In this document: positions 55,071-64,000 of the stretch, piece by piece
How positions within the stretch are numbered: position 1 is the stretch's first letter
Layout of the letters: every line of letters begins with the position of its first letter
Assembly: GCA_963585895.1 (NCBI GenBank)
Contig: OY757904.1
Span: 30,002,046 to 30,066,045 of the forward strand
From: Sepioteuthis lessoniana
Lineage: Eukaryota > Mollusca > Cephalopoda > Myopsida > Loliginidae
Reading direction: 5' to 3'
Length of the DNA: 64,000 nt
Program-made: the position numbers and the translations under genes
Notes under the pieces: model-generated
Seen by the model: the letters and a program-made list of their open reading frames with translations, nothing else
Told to the model about the DNA's origin: nothing
Database searches by the model: none

Positions 55071-56042
55071 AGAAATATATATAACCTTAATATGCATGTT
55101 TATTATTTTGTCGTTTTTTTTTTTTTGTTTTTTGTTTTTTTTTTTGTCTTTTCTTTATTGCTTGAGGGATTTTACATTTTTATCGTTGATTAAAGAGTTT
55201 CAGTGCTTTTGGGTTTTAGCGTAAATAATACCGTTTAAATTGTAGAAGTTTCCGCTCTAAGTAATAAATCAGTTCTACAATAGCCAAGAAGAAGAATGAA
55301 TATTAATCTCCCAGGGATATTAAAACTACTATCCCTCTCCTGTCTCATACAAGCTTTGTATAGAAGTTAGTAGGTACAAAAAGCTTCTCGAAGGTAGAAT
55401 ATGTGAATTCGAGTTTTACTGAAGGTTATCGTATATTCTTGTTGCCGGCGAGTAACTTTTCCTCGCTGTTGTAAAAGTGGCCTCCAGAATATATCACCAT
55501 TAAAAGTAGGTAAAACCAGGAAGAATAAATATTATACCTGCCGAGCTTCTTTAAAAATGCCTTAACCTTTTGCATATAAGATGCTCTATTTTTCCAAAAT
55601 TCTAATCACCTAAGTTTTGGTTAGTGTTATACACGGAGGAGAATATAATTTACCATTTTTTTGACACATTCTTCACCATTTTCGCGATGGGAAGACCGAC
55701 AGTAAGTGATATCTACATTCCAAATTAATATCTTTTTCACGGTTACAGAGAAATATCTACTGGAATGTGCATTTGTTTATAATTCGGTTTCTCTAAATGC
55801 AAAATGATTTTCACATGAGTAACTTTTTTCTGTATCTACGTGTTTATTTTAAACATTGTATATTTTCTGTTTCTAGACATATATAAAATGGTTATTTTTA
55901 GTCAGTACAAATCGATAAATCATTGAAAAACTGCTAAATTTGGGTTAGATTTAGCATCCATGCATTCTGAATATTCGGTGCGTTGTAAACATGTAGAACG
56001 AAGTAGGGAAAAATAAGGGGCGTGTTATACATGAATGTGTGT
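55071..56042. other. No recognised feature
   Basis: Unassigned AT-rich sequence with T-rich runs near 55115-55150. Confidence 0.3.
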
Positions 56043-56510
56043 TATCCAAAACAATAACACCGACTGCATCTCTGCAAAGGGTAAGGCACCCCAAACGGGT
56101 ATCCTGGATATGACACAAAACAATCTGATGGTGAGGATCCAGTAATGCTGGAACTTTGGTGAATGCCGAGTACCTCTTCATTACTGTCGCTCCCAAGTCC
56201 ACTCTGGCCCAGAGTGGTCGCACCTGATACTGCCTTATCTATAGGTCGAATAGAACTAAACAGTGTACTTATGCTAAACTGAATTGTTTGAAATAGAACT
56301 GTTTTGACAGTTAAACTGCGTACTTTTGAAAAACCAAATTGTTTGAAATAGAAGTGTGTTTACCTTTAACTGTGAGTAAACGAAAAACTGTGCTTATGCT
56401 AAACTAACCATTTTGAAATAGGACTGTCTATATTTATAAAAATAGATTTTGCATTAAATTACCAACGATGGTTGATATCCCATAAACTAAGTCAAACCAA
56501 AACAAACATA
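56043..56510 (+). mobile_element. Family R copy 9
   Basis: CACCGACTGCATCTCTGCAA, CCTGGATATGACACAAAACA, GATCCAGTAATGCTGGAACT and CCAAGTCCACTCTGGCCCAG are followed by internal units with GCTAAACTGAATTGTTTGAA. The tail is GGTTGATATCCCATAAAC with a degenerate AACC end. Confidence 0.75.
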
Positions 56511-57113
56511 CAAAAATAATTACAGTGATGTACCTTTCATTATAGGGGAGTGAAGAACTACTCAGAAATGTTATATTGGGAAGAATAATCCAAGCAATCC
56601 TGTTGGTATAATTAATATGAAGACATGACCTGTAACACGATGGATCATATTGAATATTCAAAATTATAAATTCTTTAAAAATGATAATAGGTGACTCTTC
56701 TGTTTAGTATACGAAGCCTTTATTCTGCTTGGTACAACATCATAATGGTAGCTGTCATACGAGATAAAGGAAGATATCAAAGGATCTATGAGAAAATCTT
56801 GCTAGTAGCTCACACACACGCGCACGCGCGCACAAACACACGCCTTATCAAGATTGCGTCAAAAACTCAACTTCTCTTAAGTTCAAAACTCAACTTCCTA
56901 ATTTTCTAATTCTCAAATGTTTATATATTCTAATATTAAATATTTTATCGTTGTGACGTCATCTCATTAAATCATCGAGTCATTCGTTTTATGTGATTTC
57001 AGTCAAACTAAGTGACTTGACTTTAACTTTGTTTCTTTTTTTTCGTTTCCTGTCTTGAACCCTTATTATGACAAGGGTTGATTGCTGTATCCTTTGTGCG
57101 CTCGGTTACATTT
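56511..57113. other. Unassigned sequence with a CA/CG tract
   Basis: ACACACGCGCACGCGCGCAC near 56814-56832 is the only pattern seen. Confidence 0.35.
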
Positions 57114-57440
57114 TCAACCCGACCGACCTCGGTGTCGAAAAAAATTGAATCGAAAATATCTGAAGGTTTCAGGACTTAAACAAACATAAAAATAGAATAA
57201 GTAATATAATTTATTATCAGCAAAGTAATCAATATAATTAATCCCCACGCTAATTATTTTAAAGTACAACAAATTCCAAAGGAAAAAAATCAAGATGTCA
57301 TCTTTATGTGTGATACGAGTATCATTAAATAAATTTCCAGACTTGGTCTCTGGGTCGTAGCAGTTGATCCAGCTTTCATCACATGGCATTTTTTCGAAAT
57401 TTAAAACAATTTTATTGCATATCGTTCTTCTAAAGTCCAA
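57114..57440 (-). pseudogene. Mariner-like transposase fragment
   Basis: The minus strand reads LNFEKMPCDESWINCYDPET near 57400-57340. This resembles the conserved (T/C)-(G/C)-DE-(S/T)-W-x-x-x-YDPETK block of mariner transposases, where the D of DESW is the first catalytic aspartate of the DD34D triad. The frame then degenerates into low-complexity residues and the other two aspartates are not seen. No terminal inverted repeats were found. Confidence 0.6.
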
Positions 57441-57777
57441 ACTGTATTTTTGAAATTCACCAGCAGTGACAATTAGGCTTTACTAGGGTGTATTCCAATT
57501 CCTGCTGTAGCTATTCATTTAAAGCTGTAATTATATATTGTTGTTCAGTCATCTCATAAGCTGTATAGCAATAACATACTGAATTGTCAAGTGTCTACGA
57601 CAATTTTAAATGCCAGTACGAAAATAAGTCTGGAAACTTATTGAATGCACCATGTATATTTATTCTTACGTAAGACTTACATATTGTGTAACACTTTATA
57701 ATTTTGGTGTGATATTAAACAGACTTAGATAAATGTAAGTACATTTATGTGTGTGATTGCGAGGGGATTGTGGGTGA
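57441..57777. other. No recognised feature
   Basis: Unassigned sequence before a TA array. Confidence 0.3.
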
Positions 57778-57902
57778 ATATATATATATATATATATATA
57801 TATAGTGTTTGAGTCAACCGGGTTTCGATCCCAGCTACGGCAGGTTAGTATGTCTAGCCACACTGATGAGTTCTGTGGATGACTATATATATATATATAT
57901 AT
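57778..57902 (+). mobile_element. SINE-B copy 4, flanked by TA arrays
   Basis: The copy lacks its A-box part, beginning GTTTGAGTCAACCGGGTTTC directly after a (TA)n run (57778-57804). It continues with GATCCCAGCTACGG, GTCTAGCCACACTGATGAG and CTGTGGATGACTA and runs into another (TA)n (about 57884-57902). The GATAGAACGAAACAG segment is deleted. Confidence 0.75.
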
Positions 57903-58067
57903 ACCCCTGTAGGGTTGAGTTCTCTAGTGAATGAAGTAATCGTGTTGCCATTAGCGTTTATTGCAAGTCTCTTCATATAGGAATTATGGTCTCGGTAGCC
58001 GTTAAACGGATGTATGTAAACAAGAGTAATTGTGATTCATAACGGTTTAAAATTTTCTTCGTTGCTA

Positions 58068-58206
58068 CTGGTTCCCCGTGGCTGAGGGTTAGAGGCTCGG
58101 ATTGGCGTTTGAGTCAACCGGGTTTTGATCCCAGCTACGGGTGGCTTGTATGTCTAGCCACACTAATGAGTTCTGATAGAACGAAACAGATCTGTATGTG
58201 GATGAC

Positions 58207-58258
<52 letters not shown>
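58068..58258 (+). mobile_element. SINE-B copy 5, best preserved
   Basis: The head is complete: GTTCCCCGTGGCTGAGGGTT, then GCTCGGATTGGCGTTTGAGT and the B-box region CGGGTTTTGATCCCAGC. The body is GTATGTCTAGCCACACTAAT, GTTCTGATAGAACGAAACAG and TGTGGATGACTATA, followed by two (TA)n blocks to about 58256. It serves as the reference for the family in this window. The tRNA origin is inferred from box order and spacing. Confidence 0.8.
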
Positions 58259-58261
<3 letters not shown>

Positions 58262-58410
58262 CTTCATATACTCATATTAACAGCAATATGAATATACACA
58301 CAAATATATACACATATTAACATATGTATGAGCGTGTTGTGAGTGTTAATATGTGTATATATTGGTGAGTGCATACATATCGTCGTTAATATGAGTATAT
58401 GAAGGCAGAT
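58259..58410. repeat. Imperfect inverted repeat, arms of about 65 bp
   Basis: CTTCATATACTCATATTAAC (from 58262) is mirrored by GTTAATATGAGTATATGAAG (ending 58404), and ATATATACACATATTAACA by GTGTTAATATGTGTATATAT. Pairing between these blocks is looser. Confidence 0.8.
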
Positions 58411-59339
58411 ATATCAATGTGTAAGCATGTATATACACGTATTCATAGTTGAGAATTGATCTCAGCTATATGCATGTGTGTGTTTGTATCCATAGATGAG
58501 CCTCGACAAATCAGCCTGGGTATGTTTAAGCAGACATTTACAGTGTGTGTTGTAGGCATGGGTGTGTGTCTAGGTGGCTGTATGTACTTTGCGTATGGAC
58601 CATTCATTCCCTTCAGTATGTCTAAAGGCACAAATTCTGAGAAGACTGAGAAGAATTGTCAGGCCGCAAATTGAAGGGTTAAATTTTATTTTTACACTTT
58701 TTTAGGGTGTCCCAGAGACATACAGGGTGGCAATAATTTTTTGTCCAGCTTGTGAGTGGCCTTGGCCCGGAAGTCTGATCTCCTCGGGACAGTGGAAGTG
58801 ACTCAAGGACTCAGGGTTGTGTAACAGAGCTAAATAAAATTCCCTTAAAGACACACATTCCCTCATCTGTGATCAAGTCCAATTCTTCAAATCTTGTTAG
58901 CCTTTTCCTTCTTTTGTTTTTGGTCTAGTTGCTCACCGTATCATAGGCAGCGGTCATTGTGATAGGCATTTTGCAGAATGCAATAACGTAATTCTGACAG
59001 CGAAGCACAGGTTGTTATGCATAGCAATAATGGGCTGTGCACAACATCATGCAAAGCTGTTTCGTCACATTTTTCCAATATTTCTCAACTTTTAAATTAT
59101 TATTTTTGGAGTTTTCAGCCAATCTAACTCACAATATGAAAATTCGATTTTTTCAGCTGGATTTTTTTTTTTGGTTAGTACGCTTGAATAATTCGAGTCA
59201 GTGTTTTGAAGAATATCGTTTTTGACAGTTTGTATTTTTTGTTTTCCGTATTAAAAATTCCCATGTTATGTCACTTGTCTACGTTTTTTATTTCACAGAA
59301 GTACAATGAAAACTACAACTACTATAAATCAGGTTAGAA
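58411..59339. other. No recognised feature
   Basis: Unassigned sequence. A 72-codon plus-strand frame at 58456-58674 (CVFVSIDEPRQISLGMFKQT) is overlapped by an antisense frame and has no recognised motif. Confidence 0.3.
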
Positions 59340-59425
59340 AGTTGGTTGGTTGGCATCTTTCTACGGTATATCAACCGTTGTTGGCTATTTAATTCTAAAT
59401 CCTTTCTCTCTCTATATATATATAT
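59340..59425 (-). mobile_element. Family R tail fragment
   Basis: GTTGGTTGGTTGGCATCTTT and TATCAACCGTTGTTGGCTAT are the reversed tail of family R. The copy breaks off at a short (TC)n-(TA)n run, beyond which LINE copy L7 begins. Confidence 0.65.
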
Positions 59426-59429
59426 AATC

Positions 59430-62330
59430 TGGTCACGCTGCGAATACGGATTTCCTGAATCTCTCTTGCCATTCATCCCCATCATCCATCCCCCCTGGAA
59501 GGTCTTCCAGACTACATCTTATGTCTGTGCAGATCTTTTGTCGGCTGTTTTTTGTTGGCCCGCCAACACTGGCTCGTTCATTTGAAGGAGTCCATTAGAG
59601 AAGGTCACTTATGAGTTTGTCTTAGCTTCTACAACAATGTTCGGCATGTCTGTTTCGCCTTATCTGGATAGTTTTAGAGATGGAGGTAAGTGGTTAAACA
59701 AATGCTGTTTCATAGAGTATTGCTTTCAGTGTTTATTCAATATAACTCGTGGTATTTTTGTGTAGTTCCTTTCGATTTTTTTTTCTTGATATGTTTTATC
59801 AGCCTCCATGAGTTAAATCTGTAATGTTGTACTGACACAACTGTTGCTTGGAAGAAATCCGGTTTTATCTTATCCAATGAGTCGGACTTCCATATGACTG
59901 ATATCTTATTGATAGCAGTCCTCGCCTCTGTTATGCGGATAATGATGTTACCCTCAGTAGATGAAACAATGCTACCAAGGTACATGAACATCTCAATTAC
60001 TTTTCGAGAACCGCTAATTAGAGGGATATCTGCTTCCTGGTTAAAACACACGTACTCGATTTTGTCAGCATTGACATTGAGGTCCATGTTTCCTTTTGCC
60101 TGCTGCCGGCTGCCTGCTGCAGACTATGTAGTGGTGATTTTCCTGGGGTAGGTGAATTCATAAGAAGGACTTCAGTGTCTACCTCCGTAATTGTTTTGGT
60201 GGGGTATCATTTTTTCTTTCCTTTTTTAGAGTGAAGCCATTTTCTTTTATTATATATATCGACGTTCGAAGTACGTAGTCTAGGCTTTTATTATTAACAG
60301 AAATAGTGCTAATGTGTCCCGTTCCAGAATTTCAGCAACAGTGTAGAAGAAGTCTGAGTTTCAATCCGGTGAGTGAACCTTGACTTTCGTGTTACTATCA
60401 TGATCATCATCATCATGTCGTGCCACAGGCACGGATTTCCTTGACCCTCCCTGGCCAATTCTCATTATCGTTCATCGCTTCTGGGAGGTCTTCAGGGCTG
60501 CATCCCGTATCCTCACATAGCTGCTGGATGTATGTTCGAGCTGGTCGTCCTGCTTTTGCTCGGCCATAGGTGGGGGTCCATAGGAGTACATCACTTATGA
60601 GCTCGTCTCTGCTTCTCCAGCAGTGACCTCTGTAACATTTTCTATAAGCTCGATGTATTTGTTACATCTTCCCTCTGTATATGGAATCGTGTTTTTTTTG
60701 CCCGAACTCCTTCTATGATTCGACGGACTGTCAGAATCTGTGATATTGAGGATGGATTTTTCTGAAAACTATGTTGATTTTTTCCAAAACATTTCAAGTT
60801 CTGGTTCGATGCGATTGAGGAGCATAGCATAATAAATCTTGGCTGCTATGGAAAAAGGGTTTTTGTCTAGGGAGTTCTAAGCGATTCCAAGGTCAACTTA
60901 CTTGGGGAAGTGGGGATGCAGATTATGTCTCTCTTATGTCTTTTGATTATATATGGCGTAGCACAATCGGAGTAGTAAGTCATTGAATCTCCTTGTCTTC
61001 CATAATTCATGGGATATTTCGTCGAAACCAGAAACTTTCGTTTTTAATATTTGTTTGTACTACGTTAAGAAATATGTTCTAGTTTGGTATCTAGTTTGTC
61101 ATTACTAATTTTCATGATAGTTTTTTTTTTGTGATTTAGCGGAGTTTCCGATTAGATTCTTGAAATGCTCTTTCCACATCTTATTCGTTCTTCTTGGCTG
61201 GGAGCCTTTACTATATCTATCATGGTTCTCCTTCTTTTACTCACGTAATGTATTATCTGCCACGCAATTAGAGGTTGTCTATCTTTTAGTGAGTTTCTAA
61301 TTTTATTGATTTGCGCTTGAATGAATACCATTTGTTCTTTTCAGTATGTGTTATTTCTTTTTGTGCCTTCTTAAGTTTCTGTGCGTTGGCATTAGATGGA
61401 TTTCTTTTATTATATAGGGATGCATTTTCATGTTATACTTTTTCCAACCACTAGTATCTCCCAAAGAACTCCCGGTTTGACTATTGGTTTGGTTAGTATT
61501 CCCTCTACTGTTGCTTCCATGTAGGCATTGACAAAATTTTAGAATTCATTTTTCGAAGGTGTTTCAGATTTTTCTTGAAGATGATCATATTTGTTCTCAT
61601 TGTTAAGAATGCTATAAATCAATTTCTTATCCATGAATATGTAATCTATCTGTGCTTTAGTATTACTTGGGTAGCTGTAGGGGTATCGTTTTCTCTCCCT
61701 TTTCTAGAATTTACTATGAAGGTATATTAGTCAATTTTCAAGTGGGAATTCAGATGTTCCTCATCTCTGTTTGACTAGTTGCCTAAGCAGAATTTGTGGT
61801 TTTCATTTTTCCTATTTGAATATTAATGTATCTGCCAATCATTAGAACACTGTGTTTGGGAATACAACGGAAAAGGGAAGATAGCTTGTTGTAGAAGATT
61901 ATGAGGTCTGTTTTCTCACTGGCATTGGTGGGATCGAAGCAGGAAATAATTGTTTTACCTGGGTAGCCATAAAATGTTGCTAGCATCATTCTTTATTGAA
62001 TTTTATCGATGCTATCTTGTGATCATTGGGCATGAGGATTGAAAAGCATTCCTACACCTCCAATGACGGCATTGATGTTTTCTATGCATACGCTGAAAAA
62101 AACATACATTCATTGCCTGTTTTGTGTTACTTTATTTCTAGATCACTATAATAGGTTTTAAGTTCTTGAATTCTTACTATGTCTACATTATCCTCTATTA
62201 GCTCCGGTAACTGGTCTATTCTGTTTTAAATTTCAACCTTAAATGTCACGATGTTTACTGTACTTTTACATCTAAAATATCTTTCGATGGCTGTTCTTTT
62301 TTCTCGTTAATTGACAATATTCATATAGAT
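59430..62330 (-). pseudogene. Long decayed RTE-like LINE copy L7
   Basis: This is the most complete LINE in the window, read on the minus strand. Endonuclease: IDQLPELIEDNVDIVRIQEL (about 62225-62165), then YPGKTIISCFDPTNASEKTD and LIIFYNKLSSLFRCIPKHSV (about 61965-61860). Linker: about 61550-61130. Reverse transcriptase: SSISQILTVRRIIEGVRAKK (about 60750-60690) and DSIYRGKM (about 60685-60660). C-terminal part: LNVNADKIEYVCFNQEADIP, YLGSIVSSTEGN and VIWKSDSLDKIK (60084-59875), ending near 59430. A stretch of the RT between these parts is lost, and a younger LINE tail (L8) plus about 160 unassigned bases stand in its place. Numerous stops and shifts show it is inactive. Confidence 0.8.
60402..60630 (-). 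pseudogene. RTE-like LINE tail L8 nested in L7
   Basis: The minus strand shows the last part of the LINE protein with far fewer changes than L7: SRDELISDVLLWTPTYGRAK, AGRPARTYIQQLCEDTGCSP and EDLPEAMNDNE-like residues. It ends with an (ATG)n-type tail at about 60416-60402. The better preservation and position show it arrived after L7. Confidence 0.8.
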
Positions 62331-62710
62331 GAGCTGCATTATTTTCTGACTGAACTGCTTTTTCTTCACATCCACTAGGCTGCTTCCTATGGCTTCTGAT
62401 GACATATTTGCCCTTTATTTTTTTTTTATTTGTTAATTTTTTAACTTGGTAAAGTCCAAATATTCCTATTCATGCTTCTTTCTTCCTTTCGCCTTCTCCT
62501 CCTCCTCTGTTTATTTCTTGAGCTATCTTCGTTCGCTTCTACCATATTTGTAATAGATTTCCTTAACTTTATTGTAAAGTTGCACACGTGTTTTTATTCC
62601 TCTGTTGTCATCTTTATTCCTTTAACAAGACAATGAGTCCAAAATTAACAGATACCACAGTTATGTATTCCGAAAGACACATAATTCAGAAGGATTAAAA
62701 TTGAACATAA
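62331..62710. other. No recognised feature
   Basis: T-rich unassigned sequence. It may hold the 5' end of L7, but no further motif is seen. Confidence 0.3.

Positions 62711-62758
<48 letters not shown>
62711..62758. repeat. AAT trinucleotide array
   Basis: About 16 AAT units lie directly before the first of three LINE 3' ends that use AAT tails. Confidence 0.9.
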
Positions 62759-63100
62759 TTGCAGCATTGTGGACTTTGCTGTCTCGGCTGGCCACAGAAT
62801 AAAACTGAAAGAATGTGAAATGAAGGATAAGTACCTCGACCTTGACAGGGAATTGAAAAAACTATGGAACATGATGGTGACGATTATACCAATTGTGATT
62901 GGTGCTTTTAGTACAGTAACTAAATGATTATTAAAGGAACTGGATGACTTTGAAGTTGGCGGACGAGTGGAGATCATCCAAACTACTGCATTATTGAGAA
63001 TCGGCAGAATAGTGAGAAGAGTCATGGAGACTTGAGGAGACTTGCTGTCGCTCAAACTCCAGTGAAAGACCATCAGATAACGCTGATGTGAAAAACTCTA
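62759..63100 (+). pseudogene. RLE-type LINE 3' end, copy 1
   Basis: The frame, with stops, reads SIVDFAVSAGHRIKLKECEM, DKYLDLDRELKKLWNMMVTI, PIVIGAFSTVTK, then stop and LLKELDDFEVGGRVEIIQTT. It starts just after the RPD half of the endonuclease site, so the nuclease is incomplete. The non-coding end CTCAAACTCCAGTGAAAGAC and GCTGATGTGAAAAACTC follows. The next copy joins at about 63100 without an AAT tail. Confidence 0.8.
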
Positions 63101-63106
63101 ATTAGT

Positions 63107-63619
63107 AAAAAGGCACAGAAGGAGTACAAGGCGAGACATGACTGGGTCGGCAAGGTAATCCACTGGGAAATGTGCAGGAAATTTCAATTCGACCATACAA
63201 ACAAATGGTATATGCACAACCCGGTGCCTGTCCTAGAAAATGACTCGCATAAACTCCAATGGGACTTTAACATACAAACGGATCACCTAATCCCGGCCAG
63301 AAGACCAGACCTCATAATAATCAACAAAAAAAAAAAAACAATCTGCAAAATTGTTGACTCTGCTGTCCTGGCGGACCACAGAATAAATCTGAAGGAAAGT
63401 GAAAAGATGGATAAGTACCTCGACCTTGCTAGAGAATTGAAGAAACTGTGGAACATGAAAGTAACGATTGTGCCAATTGTGATTGGTGCGTTAGGCACAG
63501 TAACTAAAGGATTATTAAAGGGCCTGGAGGAGTTGGAAGTTAGCGGACGGGTGGAGACTATCCAAACGACAGCATTGCTGAGGACGGCCAGAACACTGAG
63601 TCAAGTCCTGGAGACTTGA
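63107..63619 (+). CDS. RLE-type LINE endonuclease C-terminus, copy 2 (5' truncated)
   Basis: The frame is open from about 63107 (KKAQKEYKARHDWVGKVIHW) to the stop at 63619, with an internal ATG at 63170. It resembles the C-terminal restriction-like endonuclease (PD-(D/E)XK type) of R2/R4/Dong-like non-LTR retrotransposons. Visible are KWYMHNPVPVLEND, ARRPDLIIINKKKKTICKIV with the RPD motif, DSAV, and the lysine/glutamate-rich LKESEKMDKYLDLARELKKL helix. The domain would cut target DNA before reverse transcription. The RT and N-terminal zinc fingers are missing. The clade is uncertain. An A-rich run near 63330 keeps frame. It is flanked by two related truncated copies. Confidence 0.7.
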   Translation, partial: KKAQKEYKARHDWVGKVIHWEMCRKFQFDHTNKWYMHNPVPVLENDSHKLQWDFNIQTDHLIPARRPDLIIINKKKKTICKIVDSAVLADHRINLKESEKMDKYLDLARELKKLWNMKVTIVPIVIGALGTVTKGLLKGLEELEVSGRVETIQTTALLRTARTLSQVLET

Positions 63620-63700
63620 AGAGACTTGCTGTCACTCAAACTCCAGTGAAAAACCATCAACTAATACTGATGTGAAAAATTCTAGAGGAGTAAATAATAA
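63620..63700 (+). other. 3' untranslated end of RLE-type LINE copy 2
   Basis: AGAGACTTGCTGTCACTCAA, CTGATGTGAAAAATTCTAGA and GGAGTAAATAATAAT form the non-coding end and a very short AAT tail, after which copy 3 begins. Confidence 0.75.
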
Positions 63701-63916
63701 TAGTGATCGTGCTCTTGGTACAGTCACCAAATGATTGATAAAGGATCTGGTGGGCATAATAAATAAGAGGATGAGTGGAGACCATCCCAAGTACTGCATT
63801 ATTGAGATCGGCTAGAATACTGAGGAGAGTCATGGAGACTTGAGGAGACTTGCTGTCACTCAAACTCCAGTGAAAGACCATCAGCTGATGTTGATGTGAA
63901 AAACCCTCAAGGAGTA

Positions 63917-63952
<36 letters not shown>
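63701..63952 (+). pseudogene. RLE-type LINE 3' end, copy 3, with AAT tail
   Basis: It starts within the VIGALGTVTKG region (GTGCTCTTGGTACAGTCACC), with stops in frame, and passes through ACCATCCCAAGTACTGCATT and the common end GACTTGAGGAGACTTGCTGT. It closes with CTCAAGGAGTAAATAATAAT and a longer (AAT)n tail at about 63916-63952. Confidence 0.8.
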
Positions 63953-64000
63953 CTGTAGGTAACAATTAAACTAGACAGACAACATTTCTTTACACACAGG

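Noticed and set aside
58068..58150. tRNA gene
   Set aside because: Box A and box B wording is present, but no cloverleaf pairing or acceptor stem is visible and the unit recurs as a SINE.
62645..63073. 142-codon minus-strand frame rich in isoleucine
   Set aside because: It is the antisense of the RLE-type LINE copy 1 and of the AAT array.

Overview
This window looks like a gene-poor, AT-rich, repeat-dense stretch of an animal genome. I found no exon of a host protein gene, no host RNA gene and nothing bacterial. Long (TA)n, (CA)n and (TC)n arrays, several tRNA-derived SINE families, RTE-like LINEs and Penelope-like elements (PLEs) together suggest a lophotrochozoan, most plausibly a mollusc such as a cephalopod. 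That placement is an inference from repeat style, not from a marker gene.

Layout. 0-10 kb: SINE copies (local names SINE-A, -B, -C), a decayed RTE-like LINE (about 4.83-7.31 kb, minus) whose reverse transcriptase carries a 15-unit 39-bp minisatellite, and a PLE terminal fragment at 7.97-8.32 kb. 10-23 kb: two internally deleted LINE copies, a possible hAT-type MITE, a solo LTR with a 4-bp target duplication (19475-20163) inside a dispersed family called R here, and a LINE copy with an inverted 5' end near 22.8 kb. 23-30 kb: R copies, a SINE nested in another SINE with a 17-bp target duplication, a head-to-head pair of PLE fragments, and a decayed transposon-like ORF (about 28.2-29.84 kb). 32-33 kb: a second solo LTR of the same family. 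34.5-37.6 kb: two 5'-truncated PLE copies form an almost perfect 2.95-kb palindrome, each arm encoding the same GIY-YIG endonuclease. 38.7-48.5 kb: another PLE copy, LINE 3' ends, SINEs, a 33-bp tandem repeat and an R copy. 49-56.5 kb: several R copies and a 1.7-kb imperfect inverted repeat. 57-64 kb: a mariner remnant, SINE-B copies that start TA arrays, a long decayed RTE-like LINE with a younger LINE tail inserted, and three joined 3' ends of a LINE with a restriction-like endonuclease.

The most interesting material is in the PLEs. At least four places carry the hammerhead-ribozyme arrangement: a CUGANGA box, a strong stem II, GAAA, a two-base-pair stem III and a predicted cleavage site. 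Three of these places (four sequences) keep an intact core and one is decayed. The genes here do not work together as a host pathway. They are independent mobile elements in different states of decay, and the nesting gives a relative order of insertion. Apart from the PLE frame and one LINE endonuclease frame, every coding remnant is broken.
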